In this document: piece after piece, positions 6,995 to 15,885 of the stretch
How positions within the stretch are numbered: the first letter of the stretch is position 1
How the letters are laid out: the number at the start of each line of letters is the position of its first letter
NCBI GenBank assembly: GCA_021785495.1
Contig: JAJYFB010000009.1
Coordinates: 1 to 43,792 of the forward strand
Source of the DNA: Acidobacteriota bacterium
GTDB lineage: Bacteria; Acidobacteriota; Terriglobia; Terriglobales; Acidobacteriaceae
Direction: 5' to 3'
DNA: 43,792 nt
Notes under the pieces: generated by a model
The model's input: only the letters and a program-made list of their open reading frames with translations
Database searches by the model: none
Told to the model about the DNA's origin: nothing
Position numbers and translations under genes: made by a program

Positions 6995-9988
6995 ATGTCT
7001 TCTGCGCCCGAGTTGAAGGCGACGCTTACACTGCCTCAAACCGCCTTCCCGATGAAAGCCAACCTGCCCCAGAACGAACCGCTGCGGCTTGAGCGCTGGG
7101 CCTCGCTGCGCCTCTACGAAGAGCTGCGCAAGGCCGGCGCGGGCCGTCCCGTTTTTCTGCTGCATGACGGCCCGCCTTACGCCAACGGGCCGATCCACCT
7201 GGGCCACGCCCTCAACAAGGGCCTCAAGGACTTCGTCGTCAAGTCGAAGACCATGGCTGGCTACGACGCTCCGTACGTTCCCGGCTACGACTGCCACGGG
7301 TTGCCCATCGAGATCAAGGTGGACGAGAAGCTCGGCCGCAAGAAGCTGGAGATGCCGGCCCCGCAGGTGCTCGACGCCTGCCGCGCCTACGCGCAGAAGT
7401 ACGTCGATTTGCAGACCAGCCAGTTCGAGCGCATCGGCTGCTTCGGCCGCTGGAGCGATCCCTATCGCACGATGAGCCGCGACTACGAGGCGCGCACCCT
7501 GGAAGCGTTTTACGGATTTCTCGAAAAAGGCTTCGTCTATCGCGGCCTGAAGCCGGTTTACTGGTGCATTCACGACCGCACGGCGCTGGCCGAGGCCGAG
7601 GTCGAGTACGCCAATCACACCAGCCCGTCGATCTACGTGCGCTACCGGTTGACCTCCGAGGCTGCGGCGCTTGCGCCCGCGCTGGCTGGCCGCGAGGTGT
7701 ACACAATCATCTGGACGACCACGCCGTGGACGCTGCCGGCCTCGATGGCCGTCGCCTTCCATCCCGATTTCGAGTACGTTGCGCTGGAGGCGACGACCGG
7801 CGAAGCGTGCTGTCCGCAGACGGCCGTTTACATTGTGGCCGCGGAGCTGGCCGCGAAGGCCGCCGCCGATTGCAAGTTCAGCAGCGTCACCGAGCTGGCC
7901 CGCTTCAAGGGCGCGACGCTCGAACGCGCCACGTTTCAGCATCCGTTTTTAGAGCGGTCGATTCAGGGCGTGCTGGCCACCTATGTTACGGCCGACACCG
8001 GCACGGGCGCGGTTCACACCGCCCCGGCGCATGGCGCGGACGACTTTTCCACCGGCCAGCGGTACGGCATTGACGCCACCTGCCGCGTGGACGCGGGCGG
8101 CCATGTGCACGTCGACGCCGAAGCCTGGCCTCATGCCAAGCCGCCGGCCTTTGACGGTCTGAAGGTCTGGGCGGCGAATCCGGTGATTCTTGCGCTGCTC
8201 GAAGAGCGCGGCGCGCTGCTGGGCGCAGCCGACCTCGATCACTCCTATCCGCACTGCTGGCGCTGCCATCATCCGGTGATCTTCCGCGCCACCGAGCAGT
8301 GGTTCATTTCGCTGGATACTCCCATCGCCGGCCAGGAAAAGAAGTTTCGCGAGCTGGCCATCGAAGAGATCGACAAGGTCGTTTGGGATCCGGCCTGGGG
8401 CAAGGAGCGCATCACGAACATGATCGCCACGCGCCCCGACTGGTGCATCAGCCGGCAGCGCATCTGGGGCGTGCCCATTGCGGTTTTCCTGTGCGAGCAG
8501 TGCAACCAGCCGATCGTCGACGCGAAACTGAACAAAAAGATTGTCGAACTTTTTGAGCGCGAGGGCGCGGAGGCCTGGCACACCACGGATGTAGCGCAGT
8601 TGCTGCCCGCGAACGCAACCTGCGCGCACTGCGGCGGCGTGAGTTTTCGCAAAGAGACGGATATTCTTGACGTCTGGTTCGACTCGGGCGTGAGCTGGAT
8701 GGCCGTTTGCGAGTCGGACCCCGATCTGCGCAGCGCGTATGCGGCGTTCCAAAACCAGGACAGCGCGAAGGGCCAGGACGGCGCGAAGGGCCAGGACAGC
8801 GCGGAGCGCACAGAGTGTCTTTATCTGGAGGGCGGCGATCAGCATCGCGGCTGGTTCCACTCCTCGCTGCTGACTTCGGTGGCGCTGCGCGGCCGCGCGC
8901 CGTACTCGCGCGTGGCCACGGCCGGCTGGACCCTCGACGAGCAGGGCCGCGCCATGTCGAAGTCGCTCGGCAACGGCGTCGATCCGGTGGACATCGCCAA
9001 CCGCATGGGCGGCGAGATCGTGCGCCTCTGGGTGGCCTCGGTGGACTTCCGCGAGGACATGGCCGCCAGCGAAAATTTGATGCAGCGCTGCGCCGAACTC
9101 TACCGAAAACTGCGCAACACCTTCCGGTTTTTGCTGGGGAATTTGCAGCACTCTCTGCCGGCCTTCGGCATCGCCGGGCAATTCGATCCCGCGCGCGACA
9201 GCGTGGCCGAGAACGAACTTCTGCCCCTCGATCGCTACATGCTGGCCCGCACGCGCGAACTGGCCGAAAAGATCGCCGGGCCGGACGGCCAATCGGGCTG
9301 GTACGGCGCCTTCGAGTTCCATCGCGTCTACCAGGCCATCAACGAGTTCGCCATTGTGGACCTGAGCGCGTTTTATCTCGACGTGCTCAAGGACCGCATG
9401 TACACCTTCGCGCCCACGAGCCTTGCCCGCCGTTCCGCCCAAACCGTCCTCTGGAAGATTACGGAGGCGCTGGTGCGGCTGGTCGCGCCCATCCTCAGCT
9501 TCACGGCCGATGAAGTCTGGGAGCACCTGCCGAAGGTCAAAGGCCGGCCGGCTTCCGTGCATCTGGCGCGGTTTTTGCTGCCGGAAGAGATTTTTTCGGA
9601 GAATCCCGCGCCATTGCTCGAAGAGTGGAAGCAGATTTTCGCCGTGCGCGACGAGGCGCTGCGCGTACTCGAAGAAGACCGCAAGGCGAAGATCATCGGC
9701 AAGGGGCTTGAGGCGCAGGTGCGGATCGAAGCCGCCGGTGCGCAACTTGACCTGCTGCGGCGTTACGCTGGCGGACTCAAAGAGGTTTTGAACGTCTCGC
9801 ACGTCGAAGTCGCCGAGGGCAAAGAGCTGAAAGTTACAGCCTCGCCCGCCAGCGGCGCCAAATGCGCCCGCTGCTGGAACTTCATGCCCGAAGTCGCCGA
9901 CTACGGCGTCTGGAAGAATGTCTGCACGCGCTGCCACGGAGCGCTCAAGAAGATGGGCATCGAACCGCCGCAGGAGGCTCGCGCATGA
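6995..9988 (+). CDS. ileS: Isoleucyl-tRNA synthetase
   Basis: A 997-residue class I synthetase that charges tRNA-Ile. Motifs: PYANGPIHLGHALNKG with HLGH at 68-71; the editing domain with TTPWTLPAS; LYLEGGDQHRGWFHSSLL; AMSKSLGNGVDP (MSKS 654-657); and a C-terminal zinc finger with Cys957, Cys960, Cys977 and Cys980. It is somewhat longer than the E. coli enzyme (938). Part of the extra length is an in-frame triplicated 18-bp unit (8753-8806) encoding NQDSAK-GQDGAK-GQDSAE, just before the LYLEG motif. GGAACGGAG precedes the ATG. The stop overlaps the lspA start (ATGA), giving the common ileS-lspA pair. Confidence 0.98.
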   Translation: MSSAPELKATLTLPQTAFPMKANLPQNEPLRLERWASLRLYEELRKAGAGRPVFLLHDGPPYANGPIHLGHALNKGLKDFVVKSKTMAGYDAPYVPGYDCHGLPIEIKVDEKLGRKKLEMPAPQVLDACRAYAQKYVDLQTSQFERIGCFGRWSDPYRTMSRDYEARTLEAFYGFLEKGFVYRGLKPVYWCIHDRTALAEAEVEYANHTSPSIYVRYRLTSEAAALAPALAGREVYTIIWTTTPWTLPASMAVAFHPDFEYVALEATTGEACCPQTAVYIVAAELAAKAAADCKFSSVTELARFKGATLERATFQHPFLERSIQGVLATYVTADTGTGAVHTAPAHGADDFSTGQRYGIDATCRVDAGGHVHVDAEAWPHAKPPAFDGLKVWAANPVILALLEERGALLGAADLDHSYPHCWRCHHPVIFRATEQWFISLDTPIAGQEKKFRELAIEEIDKVVWDPAWGKERITNMIATRPDWCISRQRIWGVPIAVFLCEQCNQPIVDAKLNKKIVELFEREGAEAWHTTDVAQLLPANATCAHCGGVSFRKETDILDVWFDSGVSWMAVCESDPDLRSAYAAFQNQDSAKGQDGAKGQDSAERTECLYLEGGDQHRGWFHSSLLTSVALRGRAPYSRVATAGWTLDEQGRAMSKSLGNGVDPVDIANRMGGEIVRLWVASVDFREDMAASENLMQRCAELYRKLRNTFRFLLGNLQHSLPAFGIAGQFDPARDSVAENELLPLDRYMLARTRELAEKIAGPDGQSGWYGAFEFHRVYQAINEFAIVDLSAFYLDVLKDRMYTFAPTSLARRSAQTVLWKITEALVRLVAPILSFTADEVWEHLPKVKGRPASVHLARFLLPEEIFSENPAPLLEEWKQIFAVRDEALRVLEEDRKAKIIGKGLEAQVRIEAAGAQLDLLRRYAGGLKEVLNVSHVEVAEGKELKVTASPASGAKCARCWNFMPEVADYGVWKNVCTRCHGALKKMGIEPPQEARA
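8753..8806 (+). repeat. Three 18-bp tandem units inside ileS
   Basis: Units at 8753-8770, 8771-8788 and 8789-8806 differ at only a few bases (core CCAGGACRGCGCG). The length is a multiple of three, so copy-number change keeps the frame. It adds hydrophilic Gln-Asp-Ala-Lys hexapeptides at residues 587-604. Confidence 0.9.
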
Positions 9989-10524
9989 ATTGGTTGGAAA
10001 ACTGGCCCCGGCCGCGCCGTCTGCACTGGCTGCTGCTTGTCTCTGCCGCCGTCTTTGCCGCCGACCGTCTGACCAAGCAGTGGGTGGTGCGGCATGTGCG
10101 CCTGGGCGGCGCGATTCCGGTCGTCGATCGCGTCTTCCGCATCTCGCACTGGACCAATGAAGGCGCGGCCTTCTCCATGTTCGCCAGTTCGGCCTCGCCG
10201 CACGCGGTGCGCTGGGCGCTGGTGGCCTTTACGCTGGCTGTCGCGCTCGGTGTCCTGACCGCGCTGCTGCGGCTGGGCAGCCGTGTGACGCTGACGACCC
10301 TGGCCCTGGCGCTGATTCTGGGCGGGGCGCTCGGCAACGTGCATGACCGCATCGCCTACGGCTCGGTGATCGATTTCATCGAGGTTCACATCTTCAACTA
10401 CCACTGGCCCGACTTCAATCTGGCCGATTCGTCGATCGTCATCGGCGCCTGCCTGCTGTTTCTCGATTCGCTCCGGTCGAAAGGCGAGGGTCCAGGGCCA
10501 TTGGCCGGGGATGGAGAACGTTAA
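9985..10524 (+). CDS. lspA: Lipoprotein signal peptidase (signal peptidase II)
   Basis: A 179-residue inner-membrane aspartyl protease that removes signal peptides from prolipoproteins, such as the GH53 protein in this window. Seen: ADRLTKQWV near the N-terminus; WTNEGAAFSMF (the family's N-x-G-x-x-[FW] box); GGALGNVHDRIAYGSVIDFI, supplying the first catalytic Asp; and WPDFNLADSSIVIG, supplying the second. Four hydrophobic helices are apparent. The ATG at 9985 overlaps the ileS stop and follows CAGGAGG, so translation is probably coupled. The C-terminal tail (SKGEGPGPLAGDGER) is hydrophilic and family-variable. Confidence 0.96.
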   Translation: MNWLENWPRPRRLHWLLLVSAAVFAADRLTKQWVVRHVRLGGAIPVVDRVFRISHWTNEGAAFSMFASSASPHAVRWALVAFTLAVALGVLTALLRLGSRVTLTTLALALILGGALGNVHDRIAYGSVIDFIEVHIFNYHWPDFNLADSSIVIGACLLFLDSLRSKGEGPGPLAGDGER

Positions 10525-10565
10525 AAAGCACAGGCGGGGCCTTCTGCGGAGTTGTTCCGAGCCGG

Positions 10566-10583
10566 TATAATTGGTCTGACCAC
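10566..10583 (+). promoter_or_regulatory. -10 box with FadR/GntR-type operator upstream of the ExuT-like gene
   Basis: A consensus -10 hexamer TATAAT (10566-10571) overlaps the palindrome TGGTCTGACCA (10572-10582). This closely matches the core of FadR-subfamily GntR operators (TGGTCNGACCA in E. coli FadR). A repressor bound here would block the promoter. No regulator gene is adjacent. The -35 box is weak. Confidence 0.55.
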
Positions 10584-10606
10584 TTAGCGCCGAGGAGATA
10601 AGCCCG

Positions 10607-11911
10607 ATGCCGACGGCTGGCACAGCATCCCGCAGTTTTTTTGCCACGTTCCGTTCCCCGAATCGCATCTCCCACCAGCGGTGGGTGGTCTGCGGCTTCC
10701 TGTTTGCGGCCACGGTGATTGCCTATGTCGATCGCGGCGTCATCGCCTATCTTGAAAAATTCCTTGAAAGCATCATCCCCGGCCTCAACAGCATCAAGTA
10801 CGGCTACATTCTGGCGGCGTTTCAGGCGGCGTACGCCATCGGCATGGTGGTGGCCGGCGGGCTCACCGACAAACTTGGCACGCGCAAGGCCTTCGCCATC
10901 GCCATCGCTCTGTGGAGCGTGGCCGCCATGCTGCCGGGCGCGTCGTTTTCCGTGCTGAGCTTTGGCATCGCCATGTTTCTGCTTGGCATCGGCGAGGCGG
11001 CCAACTTTCCCGCCTGCATCAAGACCGTCGCCGAGTGGTTTCCCAAGCGGGAACGGGCGCTGGCCACGGGCATCTTCAACTCCGGCGCGAATATCGGCAA
11101 CATCGTCGTGCCGCTGGTGGTTCCTTTTCTGGTCGCCATTGTCGGCTGGCGCGGCGCGTTTGTCGTCACGGGCTTTCTCGGCATGGTCTGGCTGGCGGCA
11201 TGGCTGCTCTACTATCGCCATCCCGAAAATCATCCCAGCGTTTCCCAAGCCGAACTGGAGCTGATCCTCAGCGATCCCATCGAGCGGCTGGCAAAGGTTC
11301 CCTGGAGCCGCGTGCTGCCGCTCAAGGAGACCTGGGCCTTCGCCCTTGCCAAGTTTCTCACCGATCCCATCTGGTGGTTTTATCTCTTCTGGCTGCCGCG
11401 CTATTTGCAGTCCACCTTCGGTCTGAGCCTTGAACAGAATCGCCTGCCGCTGGTGATGGTCTACGTCATCTCGACCGTGGGCAGCATTGGCGGCGGATGG
11501 ATCTCCTCGGCGCTGCTCAGCCGCGGCAAGAGCCTGAATGTCTCGCGCAAAGTCGCGCTGCTCGTCTGCGCCTTGTGCGTTGCGCCGGTCTTCGTTGCGC
11601 CGTATCTGCATAGCCTGTGGCTTGTCGTCGGCGTGGTGGGGCTGGCCGCAGCCGCGCACCAGGGCTGGTCGGCCAATCTCTTCACGCTGCCCTCGGACCT
11701 TTTTCCCAAGGCCGCCGTGGCCAGCGTGACGGGCATCGGCGGCATGGCCGGCGCCTGCGGAGGATTCCTGCTGCAACTGGCCACCGGCTACATTGTCGGC
11801 CTGACGCACAGCTACGTGCCGCTGTTCGCCATCGCCTGCCTGGCCTATCTCGTGGCGCTGCTGATCGTGCATGGCATCTCGCCGAAGCTGGCCCCGGCGC
11901 GCATCGAATAG
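10607..11911 (+). CDS. MFS transporter, anion:cation symporter family (ExuT/hexuronate-like)
   Basis: A 434-residue inner-membrane permease with about 12 hydrophobic helices. Family traits are the start QRWVVCGFLFAATVIAYVDRG, the loop GGLTDKLGTRKAF (MFS signature between helices 2 and 3), GIGEAANFPACIKTVAEWFPKRERALATG, and the second-half sequence DPIWWFYLFWLPRYLQ, all characteristic of hexuronate, glucarate and related sugar-acid symporters (ACS family). A role in uptake of galacturonate or glucuronate fits the pectin-active enzymes in the window but is not proved. GAGGAG precedes the ATG by about 11 nt. It has its own promoter and a GntR-type operator. Confidence 0.88.
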   Translation: MPTAGTASRSFFATFRSPNRISHQRWVVCGFLFAATVIAYVDRGVIAYLEKFLESIIPGLNSIKYGYILAAFQAAYAIGMVVAGGLTDKLGTRKAFAIAIALWSVAAMLPGASFSVLSFGIAMFLLGIGEAANFPACIKTVAEWFPKRERALATGIFNSGANIGNIVVPLVVPFLVAIVGWRGAFVVTGFLGMVWLAAWLLYYRHPENHPSVSQAELELILSDPIERLAKVPWSRVLPLKETWAFALAKFLTDPIWWFYLFWLPRYLQSTFGLSLEQNRLPLVMVYVISTVGSIGGGWISSALLSRGKSLNVSRKVALLVCALCVAPVFVAPYLHSLWLVVGVVGLAAAAHQGWSANLFTLPSDLFPKAAVASVTGIGGMAGACGGFLLQLATGYIVGLTHSYVPLFAIACLAYLVALLIVHGISPKLAPARIE

Positions 11912-11994
11912 CCTCATGCGCAGCGGTATTCTATTGGGATGAGTCACGCACCGGGCCATCGCACCGTTGCCGTTTTGCCTCGATGAGGAATCCC

Positions 11995-14622
11995 ATGAAA
12001 ATCCGCTGGAATTTTGTTTTGCCGGGAGCGCGCGCATGCGTCCTGGCCGCATTCGTATGGTTTGTCTTTGTCTTCGCGCACGCCGCGCCTGCGCAGCGTC
12101 TCTCGACGAACGTCCTTCCCTCGCACTACGCGCTCGCCTTCACGCCCGACCTGAAAACCGCCACCTTTGCAGGCGCGGAGACGATCGACGTCGTTATCAA
12201 GCAGCCAACGAAGGCCATCACGCTCAACGCCATCGAGCTGAAGTTTCAAAGCGTGGAGATTCGCGGCGGCGACGGCGCGACGCAAACCGGCGCGGTCAGC
12301 CTCGACGACGTCAAGCAGCAGGCGACGCTCGTCTTCGCAAAGGCCATTCCGGCCGGCCATGCCGCGCTGCGCATCCGCTTTACGGGCATCCTGAACAACG
12401 AGCTGCGCGGCTTCTATCTCTCGAAGACCGCCCGGCGCAACTACGCCGTCACGCAGTTCGAGTCCACCGACGCGCGCCGCGCCTTTCCCTGTTTCGACGA
12501 GCCGGCGATGAAGGCGACCTTCGACCTCACGCTGACCATCGACAAGGGCGATACGGCCATCTCGAACGGTCCGGTCGTGGGCGACGCGCCGGGCCCCGGT
12601 GCGGATAAGCACACCGTGACCTTCGGCGCGACGCCGAAGATGTCCACCTATCTTCTGGCCTTCGAGGTGGGCGACTTTCAGTGCGTGCGCGGCGCAGAGG
12701 ACGGCGTCGCCCTGCGCGTCTGCGCCACGCCCAGCCAGGTCGCCTACACTTCGTATGCGCTCAACGTCGCCAGGTTCGCCCTGCACTACTACGACAATTA
12801 CTTCGGCATTCATTTTCCGCTGAAGAAGCTCGATCTTGTCGGCATTCCCGACTTCGAGGCCGGCGCCATGGAGAACTTTGGCGACATCACCTTCCGCGAG
12901 ACCGACCTGCTGGTCGACCCGAAGACGGCGACCTTCGACGCCGAGCGCGAAGCGACCATCGCCATCGTGCACGAGATGGCCCACCAGTGGTTCGGCGACC
13001 TGGTCACCATGCAGTGGTGGGATAATCTCTGGCTCAATGAGGGCTTCGCCACGTGGATGGAGAACAAATGCACGGCGGCCATGCACCCCGGCTGGCAGAT
13101 GCCGCAGTTTGTCGCGGCCGATGAGCAGAGGACCTTCGATCTGGACGCGCTGCCTACCACGCGCGCCATCCGCGCCAAAGCCGACACGCCCGAGCAGATC
13201 GACCAGATGTTCGACGGCATCGCCTACGGCAAGGCCGGCGCCGTGCTGCGGATGATCGAAAACTACGAGGGCGCGGAGATCTTCCGCCAGGGCGTTCACA
13301 ACTATCTGGCCGCGCACGAGTACGGCAACGCGACGGCCGAGGACTTCTGGAACGCGCAGACGGCCGTCAGCCACAAGCCCATCGACAAAATCATGGATTC
13401 GCTGGTGGCCCAGCCGGGCGAGCCATTGCTGACCTTCGGCGCGCCCACCGTGGGCCGCGTTTCCGTGGCGCAGTCGCGCTTCTTCCTCAACCCCGGCCTT
13501 CAGCCCGATTCCGCGCAACGATGGACACTGCCGGTCTGCTTCAAGGCGGAGGGCGGCGGCCGGGACTGCCAGGTGCTTACGCCGTCTTCTTCTTCGCTGG
13601 CGATTCCGGCCTCCAGCCTGTTCTTTGCCGACGCCGGCGGCGTAGGCTACTATCGCAGCGCCTATGCGCCGGCGCAGTTCGCGGCGCTGGTTGCCCACGC
13701 CGAAACCGGCTTGACACCCGCCGAGCGCGTGAGCCTGGCCGGCGACACGTGGGCGCAGATGCGCGCCGGCACGCTGCCGGTGGGCGATTTTCTGAACCTG
13801 GTGGCTGCGCTCAAGGCCGACCCGAGCGCGGACGTGCTGGCAACGGCCGGGGAAAACGTGAGCGTGATCGCCGACCGCATCGCGGCCACCCCGCAGGAGC
13901 GCGCGACGCTGGCTGCCTGGCTGCGCCGCGTCTTCAGCCCGGTCTACGCGGAGCTTGGCCCGCTTGCGGCCCATGCGTCGCCGACCGCCGTGGAATATCG
14001 CGCGGAACTTCTGGCGCTACTCGGCGGAGGCGGTAAAGACCCCAGGGCGCGCAGCGAAGCGCGGGCGCTCGCCAAGCGGTATCTCGCCGATCCGACGGCC
14101 GTGAATCCTACCCTGGCCGCAGCGGCTTTGCGCGTGGCGGCCATCGATGGCGACGCCGCGCTCTTTGACCAAGTGCAGCATCTGTACGAAAGCTCAAACG
14201 ATCCTGAAGTCAAGGATCTGGCGTTGCGCGATCTGGCCGCCTTCACGCGCCCGGCGCTGCTCGATCGCGCCCTTCGGTACGCGGTCTCCGGCCAGGTGCG
14301 CAATCAGGACGCCGCTATCGAACTGGCCATCGCCATGCGCAGCCCGGAAAACCGCGAACAGACCTGGAAGTTCATCCAGACAAACTGGCCGGCGGTGCGC
14401 GCGCAGCTCACCACGGCGATGGGCGCCTATCTGGTCGCTTCCACCGGCAACTTCTGCTCGGCCGGTGCGCGCGACGACGTGCGGAGCTTCTTCGCCAGCC
14501 ACCCGGTGCCCGCCACCGACGCCGCGCTGCGGCACGCCATCGAGCGCATCGATGGCTGCATCGACCTGCGCGCGCAGCAGGAGCCGAATCTGGCGAAGTG
14601 GCTGACCACGCAGCGGCAATAA
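11995..14622 (+). CDS. Secreted M1 family zinc aminopeptidase
   Basis: An 875-residue gluzincin that removes N-terminal residues from peptides. A signal peptide (residues 1 to about 35, ending AHAAPAQ) indicates export. The M1 core shows GAMEN (290-294) and HEMAH (326-330) with the third zinc ligand Glu349 (HEXXH-18-E). The C-terminal half resembles the helical ERAP1_C domain. It is closer in layout to the membrane/secreted ERAP/Ape2 type than to cytosolic E. coli PepN. ATG at 11995 is chosen because it starts the signal peptide; an in-frame ATG lies 12 nt upstream. It stands alone, 83 nt after the ExuT-like gene. Likely role: peptide scavenging in the periplasm or outside the cell. Confidence 0.93.
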   Translation: MKIRWNFVLPGARACVLAAFVWFVFVFAHAAPAQRLSTNVLPSHYALAFTPDLKTATFAGAETIDVVIKQPTKAITLNAIELKFQSVEIRGGDGATQTGAVSLDDVKQQATLVFAKAIPAGHAALRIRFTGILNNELRGFYLSKTARRNYAVTQFESTDARRAFPCFDEPAMKATFDLTLTIDKGDTAISNGPVVGDAPGPGADKHTVTFGATPKMSTYLLAFEVGDFQCVRGAEDGVALRVCATPSQVAYTSYALNVARFALHYYDNYFGIHFPLKKLDLVGIPDFEAGAMENFGDITFRETDLLVDPKTATFDAEREATIAIVHEMAHQWFGDLVTMQWWDNLWLNEGFATWMENKCTAAMHPGWQMPQFVAADEQRTFDLDALPTTRAIRAKADTPEQIDQMFDGIAYGKAGAVLRMIENYEGAEIFRQGVHNYLAAHEYGNATAEDFWNAQTAVSHKPIDKIMDSLVAQPGEPLLTFGAPTVGRVSVAQSRFFLNPGLQPDSAQRWTLPVCFKAEGGGRDCQVLTPSSSSLAIPASSLFFADAGGVGYYRSAYAPAQFAALVAHAETGLTPAERVSLAGDTWAQMRAGTLPVGDFLNLVAALKADPSADVLATAGENVSVIADRIAATPQERATLAAWLRRVFSPVYAELGPLAAHASPTAVEYRAELLALLGGGGKDPRARSEARALAKRYLADPTAVNPTLAAAALRVAAIDGDAALFDQVQHLYESSNDPEVKDLALRDLAAFTRPALLDRALRYAVSGQVRNQDAAIELAIAMRSPENREQTWKFIQTNWPAVRAQLTTAMGAYLVASTGNFCSAGARDDVRSFFASHPVPATDAALRHAIERIDGCIDLRAQQEPNLAKWLTTQRQ

Positions 14623-14705
14623 GCGCGCGGCGATTCACCCCGTGGCTTCCGGCCTGCGCCGGGGAGCAAAACATAACTTCCTCCAGAGGCCCGGCGCGCA
14701 GACAT

Positions 14706-14740
14706 CCCATCCATGCAGCGTTTTCTGCTGAATGGATGGG
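14706..14740. repeat. Palindromic repeat R1 (uncapped)
   Basis: A hairpin with arms CCCATCCAT (14706-14714) and ATGGATGGG (14732-14740), plus inner CAGC/GCTG. Same family as the capped repeats nearby but without the GGGGCACCCGGC extension. Confidence 0.75.
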
Positions 14741-14799
14741 AAGGATGGACACGATTGGAGGGCCGGATCGATGCGAGCGGCAAGACCACAGCCACCGGT

Positions 14800-14869
14800 C
14801 CTCGCCGCATCGAGAATCGTGCTCTCCCACCCAAACCGCAAAGTACGCGGTTTGGATGGGGCACCCGGC
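14800..14869 (+). repeat. Palindromic repeat R1b, left member of an inverted pair
   Basis: Outer arm CGCATCGAGAATCGTGCTCT, then a hairpin CCCACCCAAACCGC / GCGGTTTGGATGGG (14826-14839 with 14847-14860), then the cap GGGGCACCCGGC. Its first 40 bp match the reverse complement of 15779-15818 at 37 of 40 positions. Confidence 0.85.
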
Positions 14870-14889
14870 ACCCGGCCTCGATGGTAGTC

Positions 14890-15711
14890 CTATTTTGACT
14901 TTTTCTGTTCTCGATATTCTGGATGAACGCGAAGAAAGTTTTGAATACTTTGGATCTCTCCTTGGTAAGCATCTATCCATTCGTCGCATCTGACGATTCG
15001 TGCATCTCCAATCCAGGAGCCAACTTTGTAGGTAAAAAATCGCTCGCAGAATGGAACATTGATTGCATCTCCGAATCCGTCGTCATAGGCGAGCTTCCCA
15101 CTCACTTCTATCGTTTGTTTGGATTGCTGAATGAACAATAATTGCTCAGACGAAACGGGAATTGCGAATCGTATATCGGGGCCCTTATTCGGATCACTCG
15201 GATCCAAAGGTCGTACGATTTGCCGAGAAAACTCTCCCGTGAAAGTGTGCCCGATGGTCTTAATGTACGGAACGGTAATGCGCCGGACAGAGAACGTTAC
15301 ATTAACGTTCCTGGCGTTTACATGGCCAGTATTCTGAAAGTAGAAATCTATGCTGGCATATGGAGAAGACAGGCTAACCCTTGCAACGTCGTTTGGATTA
15401 ATAACCGCAGCTTCAGTACCGACCAGTTGATCCTTCATCACTTTATTTTGGCTTTGCATTTCATTGAGTTGACCGCGGGCAGCACTCCATTGTAGGAAGC
15501 TTACGGCTGCTAGAACCAAAGTAAAAAAGGCGATAAAAACTGTAGCGATAGCGGTTTGACGTGCCGCACTGTCTGCAGATGTTTGAAGCCGCCTATTATC
15601 TCTACGATTATGGGCTTGACGTGGCGAATAATGGACAAAACTCACCCAAAGTGGACGGGATTTTGTCTTTGTTACTTTCTTTGTTCGCTCGTATTTATCT
15701 TGTTTATCCAC
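14890..15711 (-). CDS. Hypothetical single-pass membrane protein with coiled coil and outer beta-rich domain
   Basis: I do not recognise a named family. About 273 residues from a GTG at 15711; the frame stays open upstream, but those codons lie in repeat R2 and are unlikely to be coding. Order: a basic N-terminal segment (DKQDKYERTKKVTKTKSR); a membrane helix (about 58-76, ATVFIAFFTLVLAAVSFLQW); a short coiled coil (SAARGQLNEMQSQNKVMKDQL); then a mostly beta region of about 150 residues with an N-x-G-x-V-N-A-R-N-V pattern typical of Ig-like folds; and a Lys-rich tail. Base composition is clearly lower in GC than in the neighbours, suggesting transfer. It is the only gene between inverted repeats R1b and R2. 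Function unknown. An alternative GTG is at 15723. Confidence 0.65.
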   Translation of the reverse strand: MDKQDKYERTKKVTKTKSRPLWVSFVHYSPRQAHNRRDNRRLQTSADSAARQTAIATVFIAFFTLVLAAVSFLQWSAARGQLNEMQSQNKVMKDQLVGTEAAVINPNDVARVSLSSPYASIDFYFQNTGHVNARNVNVTFSVRRITVPYIKTIGHTFTGEFSRQIVRPLDPSDPNKGPDIRFAIPVSSEQLLFIQQSKQTIEVSGKLAYDDGFGDAINVPFCERFFTYKVGSWIGDARIVRCDEWIDAYQGEIQSIQNFLRVHPEYREQKKSK

Positions 15712-15746
15712 TGCAATACTCACTCTCAGTACTGTCAGGCCATAAG

Positions 15747-15818
15747 GCCGGGTGCCCCATCCAAAGCGCAGTTTGATCGCGCTTTGGGTGGGAGAGCAAG
15801 ATTCTCGATGCGGCAAGG
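15747..15818 (-). repeat. Palindromic repeat R2, right member of the inverted pair
   Basis: Inverted relative to R1b: cap GCCGGGTGCCCC, hairpin CCCATCCAAAGCGC / GCGCTTTGGGTGGG (15756-15769 with 15779-15792), outer arm AGAGCAAGATTCTCGATGCG. The stem carries AAAGCGC/GCGCTTT where R1b has AAACCGC/GCGGTTT, so both arms changed together. Confidence 0.85.
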
Positions 15819-15833
15819 ATGATTCCTACTGAT

Positions 15834-15877
15834 CCCACTTATTCAGCAAAGATCGCTGAATGGCTGCGGCACTCGGC
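15834..15877 (+). repeat. Palindromic repeat R4, direct partner of R3
   Basis: Stem ATTCAGC / GCTGAAT (15841-15847 with 15855-15861), 7-nt loop, followed by GGCTGCGGCACTCGGC. It matches R3 at 16665-16708 in stem, loop length and cap. Confidence 0.7.
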
Positions 15878-15885
15878 ATTGCTGC

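Noticed and set aside
7949-9937. Long minus-strand frame opposite ileS
   Set aside because: Shadow of ileS; Arg/Gly/Ala-rich with no domain.
15712-15816. Upstream extension of the cassette protein starting MPHRESCSPTQ
   Set aside because: These codons lie in repeat R2, and nearly the same peptide can be read from repeat R1b, so they are repeat-derived.
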